Source: Ilyonectria destructans
Taxonomy: Eukaryota > Ascomycota > Sordariomycetes > Hypocreales > Nectriaceae
Reading direction: 5' to 3'
Length of the DNA: 64,000 bases
Assembly (NCBI GenBank): GCA_020740775.1
Contig: JAHEWK010000030.1
Coordinates: forward strand, 124,001 to 188,000
A program made the translations under genes and the position numbers. Of this stretch, positions 31,732 to 43,069 are shown in pieces. How positions within the stretch are numbered: position 1 is the first letter of the stretch; every line of letters starts with the position of its first letter. The notes under the pieces were generated by a model. That model did no database searches and was not told where the DNA came from. It was given only the letters and a program-made list of their open reading frames with translations.

Positions 31732-32680
31732 ACGTGTCCATGACGACATGCATGTCCTCCTTCCTTATATTCGAACAGATGCGCCAGCTTCCCCCTAGGC
31801 CGTTCCGAGTGTATGACCAAACGCAGGGCAATACCACCACCAAGACGTCGCGAACACCGCAAATGTGGTTCTACTCTAGGCCCCTCATCCTCATCGTTGA
31901 TGAGGACCTAACATACCACGGGAAAACATTGAGCGCCAGGTATGAAGAAGGGCGACTTCGAGCAATCCACACAACGGCGGGTACAGACGATCACCAGGGC
32001 CGGCCAAGGGTAAGATCCAACTTGATCCTGCCAGACTGAAGATAAAGAGCAGATTGCCAACGCCAGTCTTGATAGCTTCCCCAGCGACACCCTTCGCCCG
32101 AGAATCCAGACATGTCATTAAGTCTAAGGGTCGGACAATGACAACAGATAAGCTGTGGGGTGGGAAAATATCTCCACAGTCGCCGTAGAGCTGGGAAAGT
32201 CTTGCCTCGATATGGTGGATATGTGTTGAACTGGTGGACGGATGTTATCCGGCAGATCTTGGGGAGAATGAATGGACAAAGTCATGGTCAAGGCATGGAG
32301 CTGAGAATGTTCGAATAATACGCGAGAGAGGTTGGGGTTGGTACGATGCTCGTCTTGGGCTATTCTCATATCGTACAGATGAGTGGGCCGAAGGCGGGCA
32401 TTTAGGGAACAGCGGATAGGTTTGGGAAGGTCACCGCGTTTGTTAAAGTTGGCTTCAGTCTGTTGGCTATTCACAAAGTGCTTGCTTTTTTCTCGTATCC
32501 TTCAATCGCTTCATCGCTTCATCGCTTCGATACCATGCCTAGTAACTAGGCATGTGTCATGGTCTAAGGAACCACTTACTAATGTGACCCGTCGCAGTGT
32601 TAATGACGGACTATGCCTTGATCTGGCAGTGGCTCCAAACAAACTACGCTGCGGAGTAGTTGGTAATCTGGTCTCCCTTC
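31732..32680. other. No convincing gene
   Basis: Small frames only. Part of the plus-strand frame up to 32036 is Arg/Thr-rich without a domain. A short direct repeat, TTCATCGCTTCATCGCTTC, is at 32509. Confidence 0.4.
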
Positions 32681-32689
32681 CGATCCAGG

Positions 32690-33790
32690 AGAACATTCAT
32701 CACCTCGTGACCGTCCCCCAATTTCCTGCTGCAGCTATGATAACTTCCTCCGTGATGGTGATCTCATCTCCTTTCCGATCCAAGAGGAGCTCCATAATTT
32801 CGTGACTGTTCTCACTATTCCCTGCTGCAGCCGTGACAACCGGCTCAATCAAGCATGCGGCGAGCAACCTCGACGTAACCAGACTTTGCAGCTTCTTCTA
32901 AAGGCGGCGCTCCCTTCGAATTTACGAACGCAGTGGCCATAAATTCACCTGTTTGTGCCAACACATCCTGATTGCCCTGGGGGAGAAGGGCATAATCTAC
33001 CATTTGGACTATTCCCCAGCGAGTGGCCACGTGAAAAACGGAGAATTGTTGGGGAATGTTGGAAAAGTGATAGGAGCTGTGCCTTGGGCCTCTTAACCAT
33101 CTCAGCCAAGCTTGGGTCATCGTAGGCTAATTCCTTGATGATTCCATCGTGGGAGCCTGCTAACGATATGACGGCCGTCAGGAGATGGGGTAGGAATTGA
33201 AGTTTCGTGCCGCGTAGAGGAGAGCCGAGGAAGACGACGAGGACGGAAGCTGCGAGGTCCTTGAATTCGTCTTCGGAGTTGGCGTACAAGAGACCCTAGC
33301 TGGTGATAAGCCCGTCTGTCGTGGAAGCCAAAGACGCGACAAAATATCAATACGAAGATACGGCGATTGTGAAAGGGAAACCCACATGCTGGATCACGTT
33401 TCCGCTCAAGCTGTGTCCGACGAAGACGGTGGGACGGCCAGTCGTTGCCCCGCGAAAAGCGTGAATGGCGCGGGCGAAATCTTCGCCGCTTAGCTGAAAA
33501 CGGGTCCTTGGTGCGTCGCATGCCACCTGGAATCATAGTTGTAGAGTATGATCCGCGACTTTGGAACAACGGCCGGGAGCATATCAGGGTCTTCCGGCCA
33601 TTTGACAAGGCGATCCGGACCGGCCTTATCCTTCCCGAACGCTGGGCCAGAGGGGTCTCGGGGCCAGAATTCTGGGAGTTCTGGGCTCCGGCCTTGTAAT
33701 TCATCTCACTAGCCTGGCTCCCAATGCTGGTAGGAGTGGAAGCCTGTTGGAGATCACAAGTGTGAGGCGACCAAGTCGGTGGCAAAGGTG
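32690..33790 (-). pseudogene. Decayed immune-receptor-type gene: alpha/beta hydrolase plus repeats, NACHT missing
   Basis: The minus strand first shows pieces of a DUF676/SesB-like hydrolase in several frames: GPDRLVKWPEDPDMLP near 33600, VFVGHSLSGN-like sequence near 33430, VVFLGSPLRGTK near 33230 and SHDGIIKELAYDDPSLAEM near 33120. An ankyrin-like segment follows (GAPPLEEAAKSGYVEVARRML near 32860). Then come repeats of the form EIMELLLDRKGDEITITEEVI...AAAGN at 32700-32840, as in fungal NACHT-repeat proteins. The nucleotide-binding domain expected between them is absent. Stops and frameshifts make it non-functional. In fungi such proteins act in heterokaryon incompatibility or innate immunity. 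Confidence 0.65.
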
Positions 33791-34940
33791 TGGAAGAAGG
33801 TGGAACATTCCACAGAGATCGTGCCTGTACATAAATAGTAGTTCTCCTACTATTTATTTAGTATGAATTAAGCAACTTGAATCTTCTCATTTCAACAAAG
33901 CCGAGGTCGAAGGTGGAACTCCTCTTTCTTTTGAGAGAGCTCCGTGTCACATCCCCATGACGGGTAATCTATCGTTCGAGTTGGAGATACCGATTGAGCC
34001 CAGCCGGAAGCAAATTTGTTTTGATAACATCTGAAGGACATGTTACGATGCTTGACGCTGTCGTGTTACGAGCAGAGGCTAAAGGGAATGCGCACTCCAC
34101 TAGTGCAGTCATTAAAAATGGGTTTATGACCTGAATGTGACAGACGCTATTCCGGCACCTGCACCAGCGAGAGTTTGAATTGTCTGAATGAACCATCATG
34201 CTGTGATGCTCTCCAGATAAGATCTGATTCTTGGGAATAGCGCCCGTGAGGAAAGAATGGAGGGTAGCCGTAGGTACTAAGTGGGCAAGCCACTTAGTAG
34301 GCCGTAAAAATCTGGAACAGCCGAGAAAAGTTGGAACAGCATGACCCCCCCCCCCCCCCCCCCCCCCCAAAACGCAGGTAAAAATGACCCTCAATACTGC
34401 AATTGATTCCAACAGTCATCCAAGCAATTTCATCACTGCCAAAATAGATATCCTAGGGGATGAGGTTATTGCGAAAACGAATATCTCGTCAATTTCTGTA
34501 GAAAAGTCGGCCTTTGGGCCGAAAATGTGACCCCAAGTCAGACAGGCCGCCCGCCCTGCTTGCTCTTTGAGACCGCCCCGCCACCGTAATTTATACGGTA
34601 TCGTGTTCATTGAAAGCGGCAGCGTTATTAAGGCTGTTACGTATTGTGTTAAGATCCTTCATAATGCGCTTGAATGTAGACTCGTGATGTTGTGCGTGCC
34701 TGCCTGGGCAGGGTGTTTCTGGCCCCTCATCACCTCCACTGCATGGAGGTGATGATCGCTCCCACGGCTGCACTTCTTTTGCCTGTGTGATGATTTTGAT
34801 ATCATCATCATCGCCATCATCAACTCTCCTATCTTCATCGTTTTCATCGTCGTATATATCGTCATCGTCATCGTCATCATTAAAAGGGCCGAGGCCAGCG
34901 GAGTTAAGAGGGGGATCACTTCCTAGGTCGGAGAGAACGT
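33791..34940. other. Non-coding; hairpin at 33828 and C24 run at 34345
   Basis: It contains AAATAGTAG/CTACTATTT arms with a 5-nt loop near 33828, a run of 24 C at 34345-34368, and a CATCAT/CGTCATCGTCAT-rich stretch at 34795-34880. No supported gene. Confidence 0.5.
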
Positions 34941-34945
34941 GTGGG

Positions 34946-35867
34946 TTATGATAGAGGTCTAGGTGCGTATTTGGCCTTCCGAATAGCTGCTTTGACTCGT
35001 GGATCTGGCTGCGTATCGATTATAAAGCCATCATCCTGTTGACCAAGGAGATCGAGATATTTTTGGCTGGTGTTTTCCATGTCAAGATAGTCATCCTTAT
35101 GACCTGTTAGCTCCAGCCACTTCTTGAATACATAGATCTTCTTCATAGCTCCATCAACCTCAACTTCTTTCCCTGTAGATCGCCACTTTTCCTTTAGCTT
35201 ATCCATCTCTTTCCTGAGCGTGGTCCGATGACCTCGTAGCTCTCGCCGTTGACTCTTCTTGGCCTCATCATCGAGGGTTTCTTCGTGTTGCTTTCGTATC
35301 TCAGCAAGGCTCTAGCTTGTGATAAAACGCCCAGTGGGTTTGACTGACTTGCCTCGGCGACGAACTCGTGATAAGCGCTCGATTCGTTGTGTGCGGTTGA
35401 GGCAGAAAGTAGCAACCTGAGTGTTCAGCACAGCAGCCTCTGTGACAACTGCGCAGACCTGCTTAAGGGCAGCCCGTGATGGCGAGCTTAGGATCTCGCC
35501 GTATTTGACATCAAGATGCTGTACAGTATCTGATGCACCTTGGAATCGGGTCTCTGGAGGAAGAAGCGATTCAAAGGCCGGGTTCACAGCCCCACGCTGT
35601 CTCCGCTGTGCTAAGACTAGCTTTGTGATCACAGGCTTGTTATTTGAAGGATAAAGTCCAGTCTTCTCAAAGCCTGACATAATATTATGCCTGCTGAAGC
35701 CGGCATCAAATATCTTTTGAAAGGCAGAGACGAAATCAAGGCGGTTGAAGGCAAGGTTGCCCTCTCGAAGTGACTCCCGAATAGCTGCCTGATGTGCGCT
35801 CTTTAACGGCTGAAAGACTCCAACGTCCATCGGCTGCATGATGTGTGTTGAATGAGGCGGTACCATG
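34946..35867 (-). pseudogene. pogo-type transposase, C-terminal part only
   Basis: The minus-strand frame begins abruptly in the last part of the DDE domain: PPHSTHIMQPMDVGVFQPLK, the conserved block after the catalytic region of pogo/Tc1 transposases. It continues with FSRHNIMSGFEKTGLYPSN and a basic tail. After a stop near 35312 a second frame (34946-35206) carries a charged C-terminal extension. The helix-turn-helix and most catalytic residues are missing, so the copy is 5'-truncated near 35867. Confidence 0.75.
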
Positions 35868-36300
35868 GAGCGCTCCTTATCATGCTATTGGCTCGACACG
35901 TCAACGCGTCAGAGTTGCAGCCAAAAGACCGTTTCATTGTTGTCGTAGCTCATAGATCTAACCGAGTGCTGGCCGATCAACTGTCTAGGGCCTATTTTTC
36001 GATACCACCATTGGAGTTCTAGAAAATCGGGAATCTATTGTTTGACCATGGTGGATTTTCAAGATGCAAAAATCGAGAATCCTCGAAGAGTTAAGCAAGC
36101 CACCGTGCAGGAGCTCGAGACCGAGGTCGCAGATGCCCACAACATAGATGCCAAAGATATGTACAGAGAAGAGCCGACGTGCGCCACTTTTGGAATAACT
36201 GAATGTCCTCAAATCCCCCTGGTTCAAAAGCCGTAATGAATGGTTGGGTATTCCCTAGCGAGTGTACAAGAAGTAAATAAGACTTTTTACCCCCACAGCC
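35868..36300. other. No convincing gene
   Basis: A 64-codon plus frame (36042-36236) has no known domain. It is otherwise the 3' flank of the GH128 gene. Confidence 0.4.
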
Positions 36301-36306
36301 TTGCCA

Positions 36307-37260
36307 CTAAGCGGTGCGCGCCGAGAGAGAGACGTAGGTCTGACCGTAGGTGCTGAGGGCAGTCTCGCTGGTCATCAGGGCGCTGGTAGAGACCATCCAG
36401 TACGAGTAGGCCTCAACGTAGTCAAGAGCCTCCAGCTTGGGGATGACCTCCTCGAGGAAAGAGGAGATGGCAGCGTCGTCGGCGTCGGTGGGAGCGAACT
36501 CAGTCAACCAGATGGGCTTGCCGCAGAGCTTGTAGGCGCTCTCGAGCTGGGTGAACAGGGTGTCGACGTACTGGGGCTGGGAGTACCAGTGGATGTTGCA
36601 GATGTCATAGTGGCACTGCTCACCAAGGGCCTCGCACTCGTCGATCCAAGACGAAAGCCAGCTAAGACCCTCGCCATCGGTGCCGCTGTTGGAGACGGCG
36701 GGGGCACCGATCTGAGCCTGGCCGGCATAGGGGTTCAGCCACTCAACATGGGCTGCAGCAGCCTTGGCAGGAGTCATGGCGGCCTGGCTACCACTGTCAG
36801 GCTCGTTGAAGCTGAAGATGGCCTTGGAGCCAGCCTTGAGGGACTTGGCAACGTTGGTCTCCCAACGGTCTGTGTGGAGAGCCTCGGCGTTCCAGAGCTG
36901 AGGAATGAAGTTGAAGTTAGAGTCAAGAGCGACAGAGTCAGCACCCTCAGTGGCAGAATCCCAGTTGTAACCCCAGCCATAGTTGTCACAGCTAGCGCCA
37001 AAGGTGTTGGCTAGGCCACCAAGGTTGTAGGCCAGGCCACGCTTGTGGGAGAGACCAGCGAAACCTGAGGAGGAGGACGAGGTAGATTTAGTGGTAGCAG
37101 CGGCCTTCTAAGAGGTGGTGGAAACGGCAGCGGCCTTCGTGGTGGTGACCTGCTCGACGACAACAACACTCTCGGAGGTGGTCTCGGGAACAGCAGCGAC
37201 GGCCTCCTCAGTGGTGGTGGTGTACACAGCAGCCTCCTCAACGGTGGACTTGGTCAACCC
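36307..37260 (-). pseudogene. GH128 glucanase-type gene with in-frame TAG and lost N-terminus
   Basis: From about 37107 to the stop at 36307 one frame of 266 residues encodes a complete GH128 (Asl1-like) catalytic domain: AGLSHKRGLAYN at its start, FSFNEPDSGSQAAM with the acid/base Glu, DICNIHWYSQPQYVDTLF, and PIWLTEFAPTDADD with the nucleophile Glu. Such enzymes cut beta-1,3-glucan at the cell wall. Upstream in the same frame is a Thr/Val/Glu-rich linker interrupted by TAG at 37108-37110. Beyond about 37260 the sequence no longer looks coding: signal peptide and start are missing, next to a LINE fragment. Either a pseudogene or a gene remodelled by insertion. Confidence 0.7.
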
Positions 37261-37410
37261 ACCGGGCACTTCTCCAGGCAACCACTGTTGAGATCCGTTG
37301 TTTGACGGATCAATGGCTATTCCGATCCATTGGTGGCTGGGATGTGGATGTCTTCTTGTCAATAGTTTCCGCTGGTTAGCGCTAGTTTTTTCTTCTTCAA
37401 TTAATACAAC

Positions 37411-38720
37411 ATGCTCATTTCAACACTCCCGCCATGGCACAGCCGTCTGCCGGTCGGGTACGATCTCGACCGGGAGCTAGCGACAGAGGCAGCCAGCAGG
37501 ATGGAAGGCATCCTGGTGGCAACGAGCTCCTCGGGAAAGGCAGGAAGAGTAAGCATCGGAGGTATTGTCCGCGACACAGAAAGGAACAATCCAGACGAGG
37601 TGGTGGCCAGATACTCCTTCACGATTGGTTCGAGAGACGATCAGAACATATACACAGGAGAACTGGAAGCAATAGCGATGGCGCTGAGATGCATGCCGGA
37701 TGGACCTCAACATCGACATTGGACCGTCATGAGTCATGACGAGCAGCCGATCAGCACTTGAAGTGATCGCGCAGCCGCGACAGCAGTCGGGACAATGTAC
37801 TGTTCAGGAGATCCACAGGCATGCCGAACGACTCCATAGGAGTGGCAACATCGTCAAGATGCTGTGGTACCATCTGGAGATAAAGACTTCCCCATGGGCA
37901 GCGAGGTGAAGGCGGAAGCTCGAAGAGCCGCACGCGAGAAACGTACACCTGAAAAACCAGCATATCAAGCTCGTGCCACGAAGATAAGACTGGCGACCGC
38001 ACGGCAGCAACAGCGGCAGCAAAGGGCGCTCCCCGACAGGGTCGGAAACTATTCGAAGCGAATCGACAAAGCGTTACCAGGCACACACACACGCTCCATG
38101 TATCATGGACTGAAGAGACGCGAATCAGACATGCTCTCACAACTGCGCACGGGAATAGCTAGGATCAACAGCTACCTGCATAGGATTGGAGAAGTGGAAT
38201 CGGACATGTGCGACTGTGGACAAGCAGCAGAGACGATGGAACATTTTCTGTTTCGGTGTACGAAGTGGGGTGCACAGCGGGAAGGCATGCGAAGGATCGG
38301 ACAGGCAAAGATGGGAAACCTCTTGTTCTTTTTGGGAGGAAAGGCGGCATCGGATGGCCCAAAATGGGCACCTGACCTACAGGCGGTACGGGCGGCGATT
38401 AAGTTCGCCAAGGACACGAGGAGACTAGATGCGAACCAGACTGGATGACTTACTAACTAACCACATTAGCGGCCAAACCTGGCAATACTAACACCAAACA
38501 GCCTCAAGTTGGCAGACCAAGCTTCGGCTGCTGAAAATAGGATGCTGAACGCTTGGAGAAATTGGCCTTCAAGCAGGCCTATCACACAGAATCAAGCGAG
38601 GCGACCGATAAACTTAGAACTGTAAATAGCCTAGCGCATCTGGCCCTATGAGGTTAGTCCTCCCGGGCGGAATAAATTTCATTCATTCATGTCCTTCATT
38701 CATGCTCTTAGGGCCCCGCC
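37411..38720 (+). mobile_element. 5'-truncated LINE (Tad-like) 3' end with RNase H
   Basis: The first frame (37411-37758) has an RNase H fragment (IYTGELEAIAMALRCMP). After a frameshift near 37760 related sequence follows (PRQQSGQ). The frame 37864-38448 ends with a CCHC-like motif, CDCGQAAETMEHFLFRC, typical of the C-terminus of fungal Tad/I-clade LINEs. A non-coding 3' part ends in ATTTCATTCATTCATG repeats near 38690, in place of a poly-A tail. Only the 3' end of the element is present, the usual result of incomplete reverse transcription. It lies directly beside the lost 5' end of the GH128 gene. Confidence 0.75.
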
Positions 38721-39542
38721 CCACTCCGGCGCCGATCACTTCCTCATACAATTAGTATTGTGACAGTGAGATGAGGGGGGGATGAGGGGGTAGCCATAAT
38801 GCTGGGGTAGTACGTCAGGTTGGCTAATAAACAAGAAATAATCCGAGCAGCCAGGATTAAATCAAGTTTCCCCTCTACCCACTATTGCCTTCCAACCAAC
38901 GGGTGGGCGGTAAACCCGCCAGGCCACTGGCGGGGTACAGAGCCATGACCTTGGACGGTCGAGACCGATTGTAGGGTACGACGTACGTCATTGCTCATTT
39001 GTTGTTATAAGCCCCGGCTACCCCTCAACAATCCCATGTTACACAGTGACACCATCTTCTTCTCAGCCATGCCTCGCTATAGTTCATTAGCATCTGCCTC
39101 CCAATTCGCACAACGACCAACGACCCTACGAGCCTATTCCCACTCCATGTACCAGTACACGAACAGCCAAATGACGGTTCTACCCGCTTCCTCCACTACG
39201 GTCCTGATGCCAAACCAGACTTCGGCCCCGAGCCGTGTTTATTCCGATCAGAGCCTTGGAAAAGAATGGGGTGTCAATGTTGGATACGACAAGGAGTGCG
39301 AGGAATGAGTGGCTGGCAATCAGCTGATTGGGAGTTCTGAGAACAGAGTACATGTGGGATCGGGATGCAGTGATCAGAATTGTTGAATTGGAGGCATGTT
39401 GGAACACCAGGGCTCCAGGGAGTCACGTGAGAAATAGGGGGTGTCGGGACCGACTTGGAAGGGGCTCGCCGAGCCTCTGGCTGGATAGCCGGTATTAGGA
39501 AAAAAAGGAAAGCTAGACCTCCCTGACCTCAAGGGGCGGGAG
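38721..39542. other. No recognised gene
   Basis: A plus frame at 39069-39308 (MPRYSSLASASQFAQ...) could be a small Ser/Thr-rich protein, but it has no domain or supporting context. Confidence 0.4.
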
Positions 39543-40340
39543 CTACAGTGAAAAAGATACACAATACACACACATGTTCAAGGTATTCGTGATGGTCCAG
39601 CCGTTGCCGTAGATTTGGGGAGGTAGTGGAGGGGCAGCGACCATGGCGTGCTCTGGAGGCTGATCAGGGATGTGGTAGTCGGTGCCCGGTGGTCCTGGTA
39701 GGGCGAGGATGAGGGCTGATTGGAAGGCGCGGTAGGCTGGATCGGTTCCTGTTTGCGTATCGCAGTCCATGGTATCTTCGGAGGAGTGACTTGACGTCGA
39801 TGAGTCGCCTGGCGGTGAAGTTGAGGAGTCGCCTGGCGTATCGTTCTCGGGGATGCCTGCCAGCAGTTTGGTGGTTGAGGTTGATGTAGAGGTTGGTGTT
39901 GGCTCAACAGCTGGAGTCACGGATGGTGTACACGATGCATCTTCCTCGTCGTCTGGTCCAACGACTTCATGGGCCAAGGCGAGAATGCGTGCCATAGACC
40001 GACGCAACTCCCAACCAAGTTCGGCTGCTTGTTAACGACCTCAGTCTCGAGCATCTCATCGACGAAGCTGACAAATATGGAGCTCATCTCCTCGACGACC
40101 TCCTCCAACCGGCGGAGCCTCTTGCCCTGCTCCGCTTCAGCGGCCTGCCTCCGCCTGCGGGAGACATTCTGGGCCTCGCGGTTGCGTTGGCGGCGGGCCT
40201 AGACGATGATAAGCGTGTGTTGAATCCATCAGGAGCGAGGGCTGATGTGTTACCTTGAGAGTGGCATCGTCTACTTCAGAGGGGTTGGAGGGAGGCCGGC
40301 CTCGTCGCTTGACGGGGGCGGGCTTGGGATGATCTGGCAT
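39543..40340 (-). CDS. bZIP transcription factor (one frame junction unresolved)
   Basis: Exon 1 (40340-40254) encodes a basic leader with KRRGRPPSNPSEVDDATLK. A 55-nt GT-AG intron (40253-40199) follows. Exon 2 begins ARRQRNREAQNVSRRRRQ, which has the bZIP signature N-x7-R, then a short heptad region (LRRLEEVVEEM...FVDEML). Near 40030 the sequence must change phase: the other frame reads AAELGWELRRSMARILALAHEVVG and continues with a Ser/Thr-rich tail to 39543, while the exon-2 frame reads on to a stop near 39917. I cannot place a normal intron there, so it is either a frameshift or an unrecognised splice. It binds DNA as a dimer in the nucleus. Divergent from the otubain gene. Confidence 0.65.
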
Positions 40341-40741
40341 GGGATGATTTTATAATGGATGGATCTCTAAGAGATGTTTGAGATATGCTTGGTGGATTGG
40401 TGGAGAGCGATGCGGTGGGGGCCAGAGAACAGAGAACAGAGAACAGAGAATGGAGAATGAAGAATGGAGAACGGAGAGCAACGGTGGAGTGATCTGACCA
40501 GGTCCAATTACGGATTTCTTGAATCGACGACAGAAGAGCCTTCCCACTTGCAACTTCGTAGGCCCCAGCTCTTTGGGCTCACCTCGTTCGCTCACCACAC
40601 TCTTCTCTCTTTCTCTCAAAACCTACTTCCTTCCGCTCCGTCGCCTCTCCTCTCTCCCCTTCTCTCCTCGCCGCACCTTCTTTCCCTTCCACCCCTCCTC
40701 TCCTACACCTCGTCCCCTGCCGAAAGCCCCTCCAGCAAGGC
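40341..40741. promoter_or_regulatory. Shared divergent promoter of the bZIP and otubain genes
   Basis: 400 bp between two divergent start codons. It has (GAGAACA)n repeats at 40427-40480 and long CT-rich tracts (CTCTCTTTCTCTC near 40605, CCTCTCCTCTC near 40645) typical of fungal housekeeping promoters. Confidence 0.6.
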
Positions 40742-42959
40742 ATGTTCGAGCCTCAACCCACGCCGTTCGCCTCCCCCTACTTCGCGTCCTATGGCGTCCT
40801 CAAAGGCTAAATATAATATATAAGCGAGCTCCCGAACTGGACTCTGGATTCCCCGTGCCAGCCGGAGGCGGAGGAGCAGGTACGCCCGCGGGGCCGCGCT
40901 ACGACTTGCAGCAGGAGCAAGAAACTGGTGCACCAGCACAGCAGCAGCATCCTCACCTCCGAGACCAGCAGCAAGCCTCATTATCGCCTGCTGCATCCTC
41001 CACCTACGCGCTGTCGACCACTTCGACAACCTCGCCACCGCCGCTGATCCCGTCGAACCGAGACACTGCTCAAGTACACCACCAGCCGCGCCAAGCGCCA
41101 CAGCAACCCTACCCTTCCTCCGTCATCATCCCCAAAATGGAGGGCCAGCAGGGCCAACACGACATGGCTGCCCAGCAGGCCGCTGCCAAAGACTACCAGG
41201 TCGTCCTCGAGGCAAGTCCCATGTCCTCACAAACTTCTGGCCTCCAAAATCGCTGACCCTCCCATTTGTAAGGCCCTTTGGTCGGCAACAAATTGTCCAG
41301 CGAGGCCATCACCGAGTATGCCAAGGCAGACGAGGTTTACGTCGAGAAAACAATTGTTCGTCCCCCCGATTTAGGAAGTTGGCAAGATCAACATACTGAC
41401 ACCGAATGCTTCATCCAGGCGCTCCCCCAGACCTACTCCCACTATCGGCCCATCCAGGGCGGCGGCAACTGTGGCTGGCGAGGTGAGTCAATCCACCCAT
41501 TCTCCAACCCGCGATTCCAGAGGAGTGGTTCAGACCTAGGGAGATGCTAAACCTGCACACTTCCCCTAAACGGGACTCCGCTCTTCAGCGGCACGGCAGG
41601 TTGCTTTGTTTGGCGCTTCCGCCCCTGTCTCGGGACACTGCCTCATGTGACATGTCGGACCTTGGCTAACGGTTTCACTTTGCGACTATAGCAATTGGAT
41701 TTTCCTACTTTGAGAAACTCATCGACTTAGGCGATCAGGGGAAGATCGAAGGGGAGGTCGCTCGACTGATGAGCTTCGGTCAGATGATCACCAATGTCGG
41801 CGGCTACCCCTACTTCGAAGAATGGGCCGATGAGATGTTCGCATTGCTGCGAGAGATTTCTCAGAGCATGGACAACCCGCGGGTGGCACACTTGCTGCTC
41901 CTTGAGCGGTGGAATGACGTTGCGCTTACTGGCAGCATCATCTACTACCTCCGCCTGCTTGCCGCTACCTACCTCAAAGCCAACGCCGCTACTTACGATC
42001 CCTTCCTTCCAGAGGTGGCTGGAGGTGTCCAGGGCTACTGCGCCCGAAGTATCGAGCTGGTTGACCGCGAGATTGAGCACCTGGGCATCGTCGCCCTTGT
42101 CAATGTGCTGCTCCAGCCCGTCGGCTTTGTCCTCGAGATTGCCTACCTTGATCGAAGTTTTGGCAGCCAGGCCAATAGATACCGTTTCCCCGAGGAGGCC
42201 AACGGCCGGGACCCTGCAAGCCTTGGTCCCATCATTTACCTGCTCTATCGACCTGATCACTACGATATCCTGTACCTCACGCCGCCTCCGCTCCCAGTCC
42301 CGGCCCCGGTGCCATCTGCCCCAGTATCCATGCAGGTTAACCGAGTCAACTCCTTCTCCCACAACACCCAGATCACGGGCACCCAGACGGACCTCGGAGA
42401 GTACTCGTCGATTGACTTCAGCGCGTTGTCCATCATCCCCAGGTTCAACTCAATGGGAGGAATGGCTCCCTTACCGCCCCCTCCGCCCTCTCCCTCCACA
42501 GCCGAGTCCTTTTCGCCCGCATCTGTGCAGAGTCCATGGATGCCACAGCATTCCGACGTGTTACCAGCTTCAACCCCCCAGCCTCGGCCATCACCCGCCA
42601 TCATGGCATCTCCCCAACCCCCGTCCCCGCCCACTTCGATGGCTGGCAGCTCGAGTATGGGCCCCAACCCAGCGATGGTTGCGACATCTGGTTTGGGACC
42701 TCAGACGCCACTCATGCCCCGTCTTAGAACGACACCCGGTTACCACATTCGATTCAGCCCAGTTCAGCTCGAGTACGAAGAGAGTAAGAACAGCATAGAA
42801 CCACACTTCAATGTGAAAACGAACACGTTCAAAAATAGCATATGGAATCGTGCGCACTACGGAAACCCGGACTTTCACCCCGAGGAATGGAACCCTGACG
42901 ACGAGCATGCGGATGGCAGAGTTGGAGGGAAGCGGAAATTCAAGAAAGAGTCGCCTTAG
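40742..42959 (+). CDS. Otubain-type deubiquitinase (peptidase C65)
   Basis: Well-supported exons are up to 41215, then 41273-41355, 41419-41482 and 41692-42959, with GT-AG introns of 57, 63 and 209 nt. The catalytic Cys lies in IQGGGNCGWRAIGFSYFE, split by the third intron. The C65 body (TYDPFLPEV, HLGIVALVNVL) leads to the catalytic His in YRPDHYDILY. A 200-residue Pro/Ser-rich tail follows, then a conserved C-terminal segment ending KRKFKKESP. It removes ubiquitin, usually K48-linked, in cytosol or nucleus. The first ATG (40742, MFEPQPTPFASPYF) is in another phase; a 29-nt GT-AG gap (40796-40824) would join it, which is unusually short for an intron. The first exon is therefore uncertain. 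Confidence 0.85.
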
Positions 42960-43069
42960 ATGGAGGAGTGGGCAAGGATCGCGGAGATGCATACCCTTTG
43001 AGAGACACTCAAGGTGGAACAAGATGGAATGGTTTCAACAAGCCATTTTTCGCTTACGGCGTCAAGCTT

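Noticed and set aside
36301..37014. 237-residue plus-strand frame opposite the GH128 gene
   Set aside because: The GH128 motifs on the minus strand are unambiguous; this frame is its complement and has no domain.
37011..37241. Proline/arginine-rich frame opposite the GH128 linker
   Set aside because: Low-complexity by-product of the Thr/Val-rich linker.
40703..41101. Minus-strand frame opposite the otubain gene
   Set aside because: Shadow of the otubain 5' exon.
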